Source: a virus. Taken from it: a stretch of DNA of 34,323 nucleotides. The translations under genes and the position numbers were made by a program. The notes below the pieces were generated by a model. The model was not told the DNA's origin, ran no database searches, and worked only from the letters and a program-made list of their open reading frames with translations. Location: positions 1-34,323 of IMG/VR virus record IMGVR_UViG_3300050120_000138; one strand, written 5' to 3'. Positions 23,581 through 30,630 of this stretch are shown here, one piece after another. Within the stretch, counting starts at the first letter, position 1; every line of letters begins with the position of its first letter.

Positions 23581-23803
23581 ATGGTGAAGAGAGGGGGAAG
23601 GCTGATCCCCTTCCACGGAAAGGCCCTCTCCTCGCCCCCTCAACTTTCTTGTCTTACTGCACACTAGCTGCAGAGTGGAGTCCAACCCAGATACACCGCC
23701 TAATGCTCGACTGGTCTTGGCCAGCGAGGGACTATAAATAAATACCAGCTTCCTGTGTGCAGACAGAAAATTCCCGAAGGAGAGATCCTGGCGGGCTTTT
23801 TCT
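23581..23803 (+). ncRNA. Candidate structured non-coding RNA, about 220 nt
   Basis: The segment runs from a sigma-70 promoter to an intrinsic terminator without a credible reading frame. Seen pairings: a 5-prime hairpin closed by GAGAGGG/CCCTCTC with inner GGAAGG/CCTTCC (about 23587-23628); a domain closed by CTGCACAC (23657-23664) with GTGTGCAG (23755-23762). That domain encloses CTCG-a-CTGG (23706-23714) paired with CCAGCGAG (23721-23728); the terminator stem follows. Long-range complementarity of 7-8 bp at several nested levels is more than expected by chance in such a short stretch. It does not look like a tRNA or tmRNA, nor clearly like 6S RNA, whose ends would pair. Function unknown: packaging RNA, polymerase or defence decoy, and antisense regulator are all open. 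Confidence 0.58.
23773..23801 (+). terminator. Intrinsic terminator of the candidate RNA
   Basis: CCCG (23773-23776) pairs with CGGG (23792-23795), with an inner GGA/TCC pair around GAGA. CTTTTTCT follows immediately. The stem is interrupted, so moderate strength is expected. It would end transcription well before the ATP-grasp gene. Confidence 0.6.
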
Positions 23804-23862
23804 GCTGGCTTTCCGGTTTTCGGCTTGTTGGGCTAGGAAACAATACTGCTTTTTCGTTTTCG

Positions 23863-23890
23863 ACATACATTACTTTTTGTTAATCCCGGT
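23863..23890. repeat. Dispersed palindrome copy 8 (best outer arms)
   Basis: The core is ACATACATTA, spacer CTTTTTGT, then TAATCCCGGT. Here the outer arms are perfect: GTTTTCGAC (23856-23864) against GTCGAAAAC (23889-23897), giving a 42-bp symmetrical element. It lies between the terminator at 23801 and the folded leader of the ATP-grasp gene. Confidence 0.94.
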
Positions 23891-23907
23891 CGAAAACCCC
23901 GAGCGTT

Positions 23908-24069
23908 AGCGAGAGTCCCCCACCTCCCTATGCAATTCCCCTTCAGCGACCTGCTACCCCCTCCTTGCTGCTACAATCCTTCTCATCGCGCGCACGCAGC
24001 TACTCTTATAAGAAGTTGCGGTAGCAGCTTGCCACATTGTAGGGTCTCTCGCTCCGCTCGGGCTTACTA
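23908..24069 (+). promoter_or_regulatory. Folded 5-prime leader of the ATP-grasp gene (riboswitch- or attenuator-like)
   Basis: AGCGAGAG-T-CCC (23908-23919) pairs with GGG-T-CTCTCGCT (24042-24053), an 11-bp stem with one T-T mismatch that closes just before the start codon at 24070. Inside, GCTGCTAC (23967-23974) is exactly complementary to GTAGCAGC (24021-24028), and an inner hairpin forms around CTTATAAG with CGCA/TGCG. No Shine-Dalgarno sequence is seen next to the ATG. The nesting suggests control by RNA structure; the ligand, if any, is unknown. Confidence 0.52.
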
Positions 24070-25395
24070 ATGAAGATCTTGTTAATTGATAGCTCCGCAT
24101 TCTTTCTGGACTTCGCCATGCGCTGCGAGGCTCAGGGGCACGACGTCCGGGTGTGGATCGCCCCCGATGAGAAGACCTTCGAACGGGTTTCCATTGGCGA
24201 CGGGCTAGTCAGAAAGGTCCCGACCTGGGAAGGGTCAATGTCATGGGCAGACCTGATTTTGGTTTCCGACAATTGCCGCTATATGAAGCGGCTGGAAGGC
24301 TACCGACAACGCGGGTTTCCAATCTTCTCCGCCAACGTTGAAGGTACTTCCTGGGAAATGGATCGGCTGAAGGGGCAGGAAGTGCTGGAGCAAGCCGGGA
24401 TTGAGTGCCTCCCCTGCATTAAATTCTCTAATTGGGACGATGCAATCTCCCATCAGAAAGCTAATTTGGATGTCCGATATGTTTGCAAGCCCTGCTCCGA
24501 CGTGGACAAAGCTCTCAGCTACGTCAGCAAGTCAGCAAAAGACATGATCTTCATGCTGCAACATTGGAAGCGGACGATCAAAAAGCCATGCCCGTTTATC
24601 TTTCAGGAGTTTTGCCCAGGGATTGAGGTGGCGGTAGGTGGCTGGATGGGCCGGAATGGCTTCCTCGGGCACGTGCTGGAGAATTTCGAGCATAAAAAGC
24701 TCATGAATGATGAGAAAGGGCCGAACACAGGGGAGCAAGGAACGGTTATCAAATACGTTCCCATCGGCGAATCGAAGCTGGCTCGTGAGTTGCTCTTACC
24801 TGTAGAAGCGGAATTGATCCGGTCGGGCTACACTGGCTATATTGATGTGGCCGCGATGCTCGGAACAGAAGGCCCCCGTAAGGGTCTCCTAAACCCACTC
24901 GAATTCACCTCCCGGCATGGTTGGCCCTTGTTCCTAATTCAGCAGGTCCTGCATCATGATGTGGTCAGCTGGATGAAGGACGCGGCCGATGGGCGGGATA
25001 CCTTTCAGCCGTCCGATGAGATTGCTGTAGGCGTGTTCCTGTCGATGCCGGATTTCCCTTACCATCATCTTAAGGAAGACCAGCTGTCCGGCTTCCCTGT
25101 CTGGGGCATCACCAAGGAGAACCGTTATTTCTTCCATCCCTTCAATATGAAGCTTGGAGAGGGGATTGATGATAAGGGAGCGACGGTCCCTATGATGGTG
25201 ACGGCGGGGAATGCTATTGCGACCGTGACGGGGGTCGGTAGGACCGTGGAGGAGGCGAAAATCGATGCCTACGGCCATCTTTCGGAGTTGGAGATTCCCA
25301 ATTCTCCAATGTATCGAACCGACATCGGCGACCGCCTCCGCGATCAACTCCCCATCCTGCAGAAGTATGGCTACTGCACTAGCTGGAGCTACTAA
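24070..25395 (+). CDS. PurD-like ATP-grasp ligase
   Basis: A 441-aa protein with the layout of phosphoribosylamine-glycine ligase (GARS/PurD): a Rossmann-like N-domain (MKILLIDSSAFFLDFAMRCE; SWADLILVSDNCRYMKRLEG), a lid/B-domain (VRYVCKPCSDVDKALSYVSK) and the ATP-grasp core. The core carries PFIFQEFCPGIEVAVGGWMG, FEHKKLMNDEKGPNTGEQGT (GARS proper has GPNTGGMG) and LLNPLEFTSRHGWPLFLIQQ with metal-binding Glu/Asn-type residues. The C-terminal part resembles the GARS C-domain. It should join a carboxylate and an amine with ATP; the substrate is unknown. Its place among tail genes is odd for purine synthesis and suggests modification of a virion or host component. It has no visible ribosome site and follows a folded leader. 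Confidence 0.8.
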   Translation: MKILLIDSSAFFLDFAMRCEAQGHDVRVWIAPDEKTFERVSIGDGLVRKVPTWEGSMSWADLILVSDNCRYMKRLEGYRQRGFPIFSANVEGTSWEMDRLKGQEVLEQAGIECLPCIKFSNWDDAISHQKANLDVRYVCKPCSDVDKALSYVSKSAKDMIFMLQHWKRTIKKPCPFIFQEFCPGIEVAVGGWMGRNGFLGHVLENFEHKKLMNDEKGPNTGEQGTVIKYVPIGESKLARELLLPVEAELIRSGYTGYIDVAAMLGTEGPRKGLLNPLEFTSRHGWPLFLIQQVLHHDVVSWMKDAADGRDTFQPSDEIAVGVFLSMPDFPYHHLKEDQLSGFPVWGITKENRYFFHPFNMKLGEGIDDKGATVPMMVTAGNAIATVTGVGRTVEEAKIDAYGHLSELEIPNSPMYRTDIGDRLRDQLPILQKYGYCTSWSY

Positions 25396-25634
25396 TGTCA
25401 GTTCGGAATAACCTGGTTCTCCCCCCAGTACCCCCTGCAGGAGCGGACACCAAATGGTTTCAACAGCTGCAGGCTACAGTTAGCTGGAATTTCAATGCTG
25501 CGGCCCCTACAGCAAAACGCCCTAACAATGCGTTGATTGGCCAGCACATGCTAGATACGACGCTTAACAAGCCCATCTGGTGTACTGCCGTGAATCCTCC
25601 GGTGTGGAGAGATGCCACGGGCACTGTCGTATAG
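25395..25634 (+). CDS. Small tail-region protein, 79 aa (paralogue of the 90-aa protein at 27838)
   Basis: It is coupled to the ATP-grasp gene as TAATG. It begins MSVRNNLVLPPVPPAGADTK and ends GQHMLDTTLNKPIWCTAVNP then PVWRDATGTVV. The closing pattern, DTTLxKPIW...W-DATG-VV, recurs in the 90-aa protein at 27838 (FDTTLGFMVW...WVDAAGVVV) and is a small module common next to phage fibre genes. The role is unknown; probably a tail-tip or fibre-attachment component. Confidence 0.68.
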   Translation: MSVRNNLVLPPVPPAGADTKWFQQLQATVSWNFNAAAPTAKRPNNALIGQHMLDTTLNKPIWCTAVNPPVWRDATGTVV

Positions 25635-25642
25635 GGTTTTCG

Positions 25643-25670
25643 ACATACATTAACTTTTTGTAATCCCGGT
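25643..25670. repeat. Dispersed palindrome copy 9
   Basis: The core is ACATACATTA, spacer ACTTTTTG, then TAATCCCGGT, with GGTTTTCG on the left. As with copy 6, the next start codon (25682) lies 12 nt after the core with no clear Shine-Dalgarno site. Confidence 0.93.
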
Positions 25671-25681
25671 GAGAAACGAAA

Positions 25682-26200
25682 ATGTCAGGGAAAGGTGAGG
25701 CAGACTACTACAAAAGCGGAGAGTGGAATTTCGTCTGCGACCTTTGTGGCCGGAAGAACAAGTCTGGAATGGCCATGTTCACGTGGCAAGGCCTGTATGT
25801 CTGCCGACATCATAAAGAGGTGCGCAATCCTCAAGATTTCTTGCGTGGCGTTAAGGATGACCAGAGCGTGCCTTGGTCCCGCCCCTATCATCCACCTCGC
25901 TGTGACACCACCGAATTCCCCTATGTTGAATTCTGCACCTTGCAGGGAGAGAACGCGATCCCCGGATTCGCCATCCCTGGCTGTTCCGTCCCTGCTTTCG
26001 TCAACACTGCTTTCTACCCGTCCATCATCCAGTATCGTGGCTGGGCTATCCAGGACACGTATGGCTGTGATATTCTCGACACTAACGGCCAGATGATCTT
26101 CCCCCCAGGCACTCCATCCGCAACCAACCCGCCCGGACCAAACGGACCTCAGTACCGTTTGGACATCAATTTCATTTTGGACTCCAGCACACTGTCATGA
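25682..26200 (+). CDS. Cys-rich zinc-ribbon-like tail-region protein, 172 aa
   Basis: The N-terminal half has CDLCGR (about 19-24) and later CRHHKEVRNPQDFLRG (about 41-56), a CxxC...CxxH set that could bind zinc, with KSGEWNFV before it and VPWSRP after it. I know this combination from conserved proteins of podovirus tail regions, not from a defined enzyme. The C-terminal half is beta-like (FPYVEFCTLQGENAIPGFAI, YPSIIQYRGWAIQDTYGCDI). It is coupled to the fibre gene by an ATGA overlap. Fibre attachment or assembly is a guess. Confidence 0.7.
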   Translation: MSGKGEADYYKSGEWNFVCDLCGRKNKSGMAMFTWQGLYVCRHHKEVRNPQDFLRGVKDDQSVPWSRPYHPPRCDTTEFPYVEFCTLQGENAIPGFAIPGCSVPAFVNTAFYPSIIQYRGWAIQDTYGCDILDTNGQMIFPPGTPSATNPPGPNGPQYRLDINFILDSSTLS

Positions 26201-27810
26201 AAAAAATCCTTTTACTTGTGGTGGCTCTTTGGGTGGTGGTCGCTCAAGCTCAGTTTACTCCGGGGCAGATACTCACAGCGGCAGAACTGAACAGCCAGTT
26301 CGCTCTCTATGCACCTCTCGGCGGGGCTACCTTCACAGGGCCTGTGACTATCCCCACACTGGCCTCCACGACAGTCAACGCCACCACTGTTAACGCAACA
26401 AACTTGTCCGTCAGCGGCACCTTCACCATTCCAGCTTCCACTGTCCTGCCGAATGGGGTCACTGCTACTACTCAGGGTTTCCTCGACAACTCGACGAAGG
26501 TCGGCACTACTGCCTTCACGAAGCAATCCCTTCTAGCAGCTACTGCCGAGATCCCCATTGCCAGCTTCACTGGAGGTACTTACAACTTCCAGACTGCTGG
26601 TAGTGGGGCATCTTTTGTAATTTTCGCTCTGTCCGGTCCTATCACCTCCATCCTCTCTATTGTGAATCCGGGCACCGGGTATCAGGTAGGGGACTGCCTT
26701 ATTGTTGTTGGTGGCAATGGGGATGCGATTGTTAGGGTGAATTCCGTCTCGGGAGGGGGTATCACGTCACTCTCTCCGCTCTACGGCGGTACGGGCTACA
26801 CGTCCGGGGCGACTTTGCAGGGTTCTGCCCTCCCCCCAGGCAGCCGCACAGCCAACCTCAATGGGGTTCTCGCCAGCAACGCCACCATTATCATCCCCGC
26901 CGGGACAGTCCTTCAGGGTGCCCGACGCGTCGGCTTCCAGAACAACACCACAGGAGCCTTCACCACCACAGTCAAACTCTCCAACGGAGTCGGGGGTTCC
27001 ACAGGCACTGGGGTTGTCCTCCCCCAGGGAACTGCCAACTCGACCTCAGTTCTCCTCTATACTGATGGAGTGACGGACGTCTGGCCAGAAGCTGGTTTTG
27101 GTCTCTACGCGCCAATCGCTTCCCCAACCTTCACTGGAACTGTCACCATTCCCGGCGGGGCAAGTATAGCAGGGTACGCGTTGCTCGCCAGTCCAACCTT
27201 CACAGGAATCCCGGCAGCTCCTACCGCTGCCGCAGGGACCAACACTACCCAACTCGCTACTACCGCCAATGTGGTGGCTAACTTCGCAACTCCCCCGACA
27301 GCTGGTTACGGCAGTACAACTCCAGAGCCTGTTGCTGCCACTACCATCAGTGCTACCGGGGCGATAACCCCCTCACAGACCGCTGGGATTGTCGGGACCA
27401 ACGCGGCAAATAGCGCGAACGCAGGAAGTGTCGGGGAATATGTAGCGAATCAAACAGCAACTACACCAGCAACTTCTAATGTCGCACTCAATGCGGCAAG
27501 TATTAGCTTGACAGCTGGAGATTGGGATGTGAGTGGTATTGCCACCTACCTTCCGGCTGGAACTACCACTCTGTCAGGTTACGCTGAAGGTATCAGCATA
27601 ACTTCAGCCACTTTCGGGGCGGTCAATTCAGGGTCGTATAATCAGGTGGTCGGTCTTACATTTCAGGCCGGTTCAGGAGCTGTCCAATCTACTCCTGTGT
27701 ACCGTATAAGCCTGGCGTCTCCGGCAACAGTTTATCTTGTAGCACAAGCTACTTTTTCCGTAAGCACACTGACAGTTAGTGGTGTTATCCGAGCGCGCCG
27801 AGTCCGATAA
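26197..27810 (+). CDS. Tail fibre protein with N-terminal signal-peptide-like segment
   Basis: A 537-aa protein. It starts MKKILLLVVALWVVVAQAQF, a textbook Sec signal with a likely AQA cut, which is odd for a virion fibre. Then comes FTPGQILTAAELNSQFALYA, a typical fibre attachment element. Thr/Ala/Val-rich repeats follow (PLGGATFTGPVTIPTLASTT; ASPTFTGTVTIPGGASIAGY; ASPTFTGIPAAPTAAAGTNT), as in trimeric phage fibres. The C-terminal about 140 residues (LTAGDWDVSGIATYLPAGTT) are a knob-like domain that probably binds the receptor. No reading-frame problem is seen. The fibre call is strong; the reason for the signal is unknown. Confidence 0.8.
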   Translation: MKKILLLVVALWVVVAQAQFTPGQILTAAELNSQFALYAPLGGATFTGPVTIPTLASTTVNATTVNATNLSVSGTFTIPASTVLPNGVTATTQGFLDNSTKVGTTAFTKQSLLAATAEIPIASFTGGTYNFQTAGSGASFVIFALSGPITSILSIVNPGTGYQVGDCLIVVGGNGDAIVRVNSVSGGGITSLSPLYGGTGYTSGATLQGSALPPGSRTANLNGVLASNATIIIPAGTVLQGARRVGFQNNTTGAFTTTVKLSNGVGGSTGTGVVLPQGTANSTSVLLYTDGVTDVWPEAGFGLYAPIASPTFTGTVTIPGGASIAGYALLASPTFTGIPAAPTAAAGTNTTQLATTANVVANFATPPTAGYGSTTPEPVAATTISATGAITPSQTAGIVGTNAANSANAGSVGEYVANQTATTPATSNVALNAASISLTAGDWDVSGIATYLPAGTTTLSGYAEGISITSATFGAVNSGSYNQVVGLTFQAGSGAVQSTPVYRISLASPATVYLVAQATFSVSTLTVSGVIRARRVR

Positions 27811-27837
27811 TGAGAGCAAACCCCACAAGGAACAGCT

Positions 27838-28110
27838 ATGGCTGAGCAAGGGTCATACCCACTAAATGGCAGAGTTTTAGGCCCGAATGACACTGTCACT
27901 GGGGTAGTGACTGGACAAACGGCTGACATCCCTCTGAGTTTGCTGCAAGCTTTCATTGGGGCAGGGTCTCCTCTGGCAGGACCGACTTTGGGGCGGCCTA
28001 TCCCTGTTTTCATAGGGCAGCCTTATTTCGATACCACACTCGGCTTTATGGTGTGGTGTTCTCAGATTCTTCCAGCCCTCTGGGTTGATGCCGCTGGAGT
28101 TGTCGTATGA
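27838..28110 (+). CDS. Small tail-region protein, 90 aa (paralogue of the 79-aa protein)
   Basis: Starts after AAGGAACAGCT. It begins MAEQGSYPLNGRVLGPNDTV and ends GQPYFDTTLGFMVWCSQILP then ALWVDAAGVVV, sharing the FDTTLG...W-DA-G-VV module with 25395-25634. It overlaps the tailspike start as ATGA, so fibre and spike each have one such partner upstream. The function is unknown; it may be a small adhesin-assembly or adaptor protein. Confidence 0.66.
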   Translation: MAEQGSYPLNGRVLGPNDTVTGVVTGQTADIPLSLLQAFIGAGSPLAGPTLGRPIPVFIGQPYFDTTLGFMVWCSQILPALWVDAAGVVV

Positions 28111-29888
28111 GCACATTTCCTGTAAATAATCTGACTGTTAGTGGGACTGCTTCGATCAGTGGGGCGACAACTGTCGGAGCCTTGGATGCCGAAGGGGCTG
28201 TAACCGGGGCGGGTTTTGTCGCTTTGGTGGCTCCGTTTGCACCAAAAGTCGCGCCTACGCTGACAAGCCCAGTGGTAATCAATGGAGATGGTGTCCACAT
28301 AACACTGACTCTCAGTGACCCCACCAATGCGAACGGGGTGCTGATTGCACTGACTGGTAATGGTGGCACGACACCAGCGAAATATATCCAAGCAGGGGCC
28401 GGATTCTTTGCGCTGCTCAACAATGCGCTGCAGGACATCGTGAATATCAGCGATTCCGGCGTGATGACCTTTCCGCAGAGTGGCGCGGGAGTCGGAACAG
28501 TAGTCGGCTCAATTTCAGCCCTCCGGTCGGTCCTAAAAACCGGCAATCAATCTTGTTATGTCACGGGCTACTACGCTCCAGGCGATGGCGGGGGGGGACA
28601 GTATTTCTTTGCTCCTGGGGATACAACAAGCGCTGACAACGGCGGGACGATCATCGTCGCCCCAGATGGTGGGCGCTGGTATCTGGATTTTGTCGATTTC
28701 GTTACTACCAAGCAATTCGGCTGCAAGGCAGATGGGTCGACGGATGATACTTCGGCATTGCAGAAGGCGTTCACGGCTGTCAGCAACTTGCATATCTCCA
28801 TCGGCAAGCACCTTGTGTCGAGTAATGTTGGGATAGCCAAAAGCAACTTCACTCTCACAGGTGCAGGGCAAGATTCTCAGATCTTAACGAATAGCTCAAC
28901 CGCCAATATACTGAGTTTTGGGGACGGTACAAACGAGTACCAGAACGTTGTATTGCGGGATTTCTCTATCGATTCGACTGTCAGCAAAACTGCCGGTGTC
29001 GCGATTACGATGGCGAAATGCACGCGCAGTCGCATCAAAACCGTATTCATGTCGCCTCCCGAAACTGCGACAAACCCCCCGCGTCTGTTCTGGGGGATTT
29101 ACTGCAATCAGTTCGATTACACAGTTATCGAGAGCTGCACAATCATTGTCAAGGGTGTCGGCATCGCAGCAGCCGGTAATTCTAGCGGCACCTATGGCGC
29201 AGGTTTCTACATTACCGGTGGCACTAAGGTTAACACGGATAACGTATCTAACTCTATCGGCGTCCTGATAGGGGGTGGCTGCGGTGGGGTGGTATTTGGT
29301 GAATGCGATATCATCGCCTGCGAGCAGAATGTTGTGTTTAATAACACGCTCGCGTCAGCTCCAAATCGGGAACAATTCTTCACCGCAGGATGCACATTAG
29401 ACAGCGCTGGCGATAACAACATCTGGGTGCAGAACAATGGTGCAGCAGTTATCGACATGACTGGCACATGGTGTTCTTCGGCGGGACAAACGAATGCTTC
29501 TGGGAATGGAATTTTAGTCAACTCCACCCAGCAATCTGGGATGTTCGTGAAATGCAATGGTGTGCGAATGTTTAATAATCTAGGTGGGGCTATTGTTTCC
29601 AATGGTGGGGGGCTTATTTTCGTAGGGGGGCTAATGATCAGTAATGGTCTTGGGGCTTCAGGAGGCCATGGAATTTGGTTCCCGACAGCAAACACGAGCG
29701 AAAAGACGATCACTGGCTCGACGATTATTAATAACGGTAATGCGACCACTGGCACGGGTATTTTGATCGCTGCCGGCGTGACAAATTGCCAGATCCAATG
29801 CAATACGATCCATGGCAACGCCCAGGCGCAGCTGACTGATAACAGCGGAGCTGTTAATAAGCTCATTGCGAATAACCTGCTTACTTAA
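28107..29888 (+). CDS. Tailspike with pectate-lyase-type beta-helix (probable depolymerase)
   Basis: A 593-aa protein. Residues 1-130 are a virion-anchoring, beta-rich region (NNLTVSGTASISGATTVGAL). The module SISALRSVLKTGNQSCYVTG and then GYYAPGDGGGGQYFFAPGDT follows. VTTKQFGCKADGSTDDTSAL opens a pectate_lyase_3 domain. The rest is Asn/Gly/Thr-rich right-handed beta-helix repeats (SNSIGVLIGGGCGGVVFGEC, GGGLIFVGGLMISNGLGASG, TGTGILIAAGVTNCQIQCNT). Such spikes bind and often cut capsule or O-antigen sugars. Catalytic residues cannot be assigned by eye. Confidence 0.85.
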   Translation: MSTFPVNNLTVSGTASISGATTVGALDAEGAVTGAGFVALVAPFAPKVAPTLTSPVVINGDGVHITLTLSDPTNANGVLIALTGNGGTTPAKYIQAGAGFFALLNNALQDIVNISDSGVMTFPQSGAGVGTVVGSISALRSVLKTGNQSCYVTGYYAPGDGGGGQYFFAPGDTTSADNGGTIIVAPDGGRWYLDFVDFVTTKQFGCKADGSTDDTSALQKAFTAVSNLHISIGKHLVSSNVGIAKSNFTLTGAGQDSQILTNSSTANILSFGDGTNEYQNVVLRDFSIDSTVSKTAGVAITMAKCTRSRIKTVFMSPPETATNPPRLFWGIYCNQFDYTVIESCTIIVKGVGIAAAGNSSGTYGAGFYITGGTKVNTDNVSNSIGVLIGGGCGGVVFGECDIIACEQNVVFNNTLASAPNREQFFTAGCTLDSAGDNNIWVQNNGAAVIDMTGTWCSSAGQTNASGNGILVNSTQQSGMFVKCNGVRMFNNLGGAIVSNGGGLIFVGGLMISNGLGASGGHGIWFPTANTSEKTITGSTIINNGNATTGTGILIAAGVTNCQIQCNTIHGNAQAQLTDNSGAVNKLIANNLLT

Positions 29889-29897
29889 GGAGTTGCT

Positions 29898-30299
29898 GTG
29901 GCTAGTACAACTTTCCAGGATTACAACCAGAACAATCCGGTGGTGTCGAGTTGGCTGAATGATGTTAACTCGATTGCCTACACACCAGCGGGTACTCATA
30001 GGGTGGCCATACAGACGGCGGCTGCCTGGGTGAGGTTTTCTGTTACTGGTGGCGTGGTTGCCATTCAACAATCCACAAACATCTCGACGGTGGGGAGAAC
30101 TGGCGTTGGGGTGTATGTGATCACTTACGGCGCGCCCCTGAGCAATGCCGCAAACTCTTATGGAATTACCATGAGTCAGGCCGGTTTTGCCTTCCAAGCT
30201 GCAGAAGCTCTTGGCAGTGTAACGATCAACACGCACGACACTACGAACACAGCAGTTGATCCGGCATCAGTTAGTGTGCAGATCTTCGGGGCAAACTGA
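29898..30299 (+). CDS. Small tail/fibre protein, 133 aa
   Basis: A GTG start at 29898 follows AAGGAGTTGCT. It opens MASTTFQDYNQNNPVVSSWL and NDVNSIAYTPAGTHRVAIQT, the short attachment helix found at the N-termini of many phage tail proteins. A beta region (WVRFSVTGGVVAIQQSTNIS) and a C-terminal strand VSVQIFGAN follow. It is probably a small virion protein bound to the spike or tail tip. No enzymatic motif is present. Confidence 0.65.
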   Translation: MASTTFQDYNQNNPVVSSWLNDVNSIAYTPAGTHRVAIQTAAAWVRFSVTGGVVAIQQSTNISTVGRTGVGVYVITYGAPLSNAANSYGITMSQAGFAFQAAEALGSVTINTHDTTNTAVDPASVSVQIFGAN

Positions 30300-30314
30300 T
30301 TAGTAGGGTTTTCG

Positions 30315-30342
30315 GCATACATTAACAAAAAGTAATCGCGGT
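30315..30342. repeat. Dispersed palindrome copy 10
   Basis: The core is GCATACATTA, spacer ACAAAAAG, then TAATCGCGGT, with one substitution in the conserved arm. It sits in the 64-bp gap before the holin gene and so opens the lysis cassette. Confidence 0.88.
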
Positions 30343-30363
30343 TAATTACGGGGAAATTCAGGG

Positions 30364-30630
30364 ATGCCTATCGTGGATGACACTACGAAAGATGTTGTTG
30401 CGAGTGCGATAAAGGCAGCACCGCCAGTGTCGATGGTGGGGATGCATTTTCTCGGGTATGGGATAGCGGATTGGTTGCTGGCGGTCACGCTCGTCTACAC
30501 CATACTGCAATTGGTGGTACTGCTCCGGGATAAGGTCTTCTACTCAGAATTGAAGAGGCAGGAAGAGAAGCAGCATAAGCAAAGAGTGAAGCGAAGAATC
30601 GCTGCGGAGAGACATGATGAATCCAACTAA
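30364..30630 (+). CDS. Holin-like membrane protein (one clear TM)
   Basis: An 88-aa protein. Residues 1-24 are polar, the segment GMHFLGYGIADWLLAVTLVY then TILQLVVLL (about 26-54) is one long hydrophobic helix, and the tail (KRQEEKQHKQRVKRRIAAER) is strongly charged. Order and sequence match the small holins of T7-like and other podoviruses that open the inner membrane at lysis. The lysozyme gene starts inside its last codons. Another topology (a short amphipathic helix before the TM) is possible. Confidence 0.75.
   Translation: MPIVDDTTKDVVASAIKAAPPVSMVGMHFLGYGIADWLLAVTLVYTILQLVVLLRDKVFYSELKRQEEKQHKQRVKRRIAAERHDESN

Noticed and set aside
23407-23685. A 92-aa minus-strand frame in the gene-free region
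   Set aside because: Low-complexity Ser/Pro/Arg/Cys composition, no ribosome site, opposite to all neighbours; the RNA structure explains the region better.
23700-23735. A tRNA-like hairpin
   Set aside because: There is no acceptor stem, anticodon arm or T-arm arrangement; it is a stem inside the candidate RNA.
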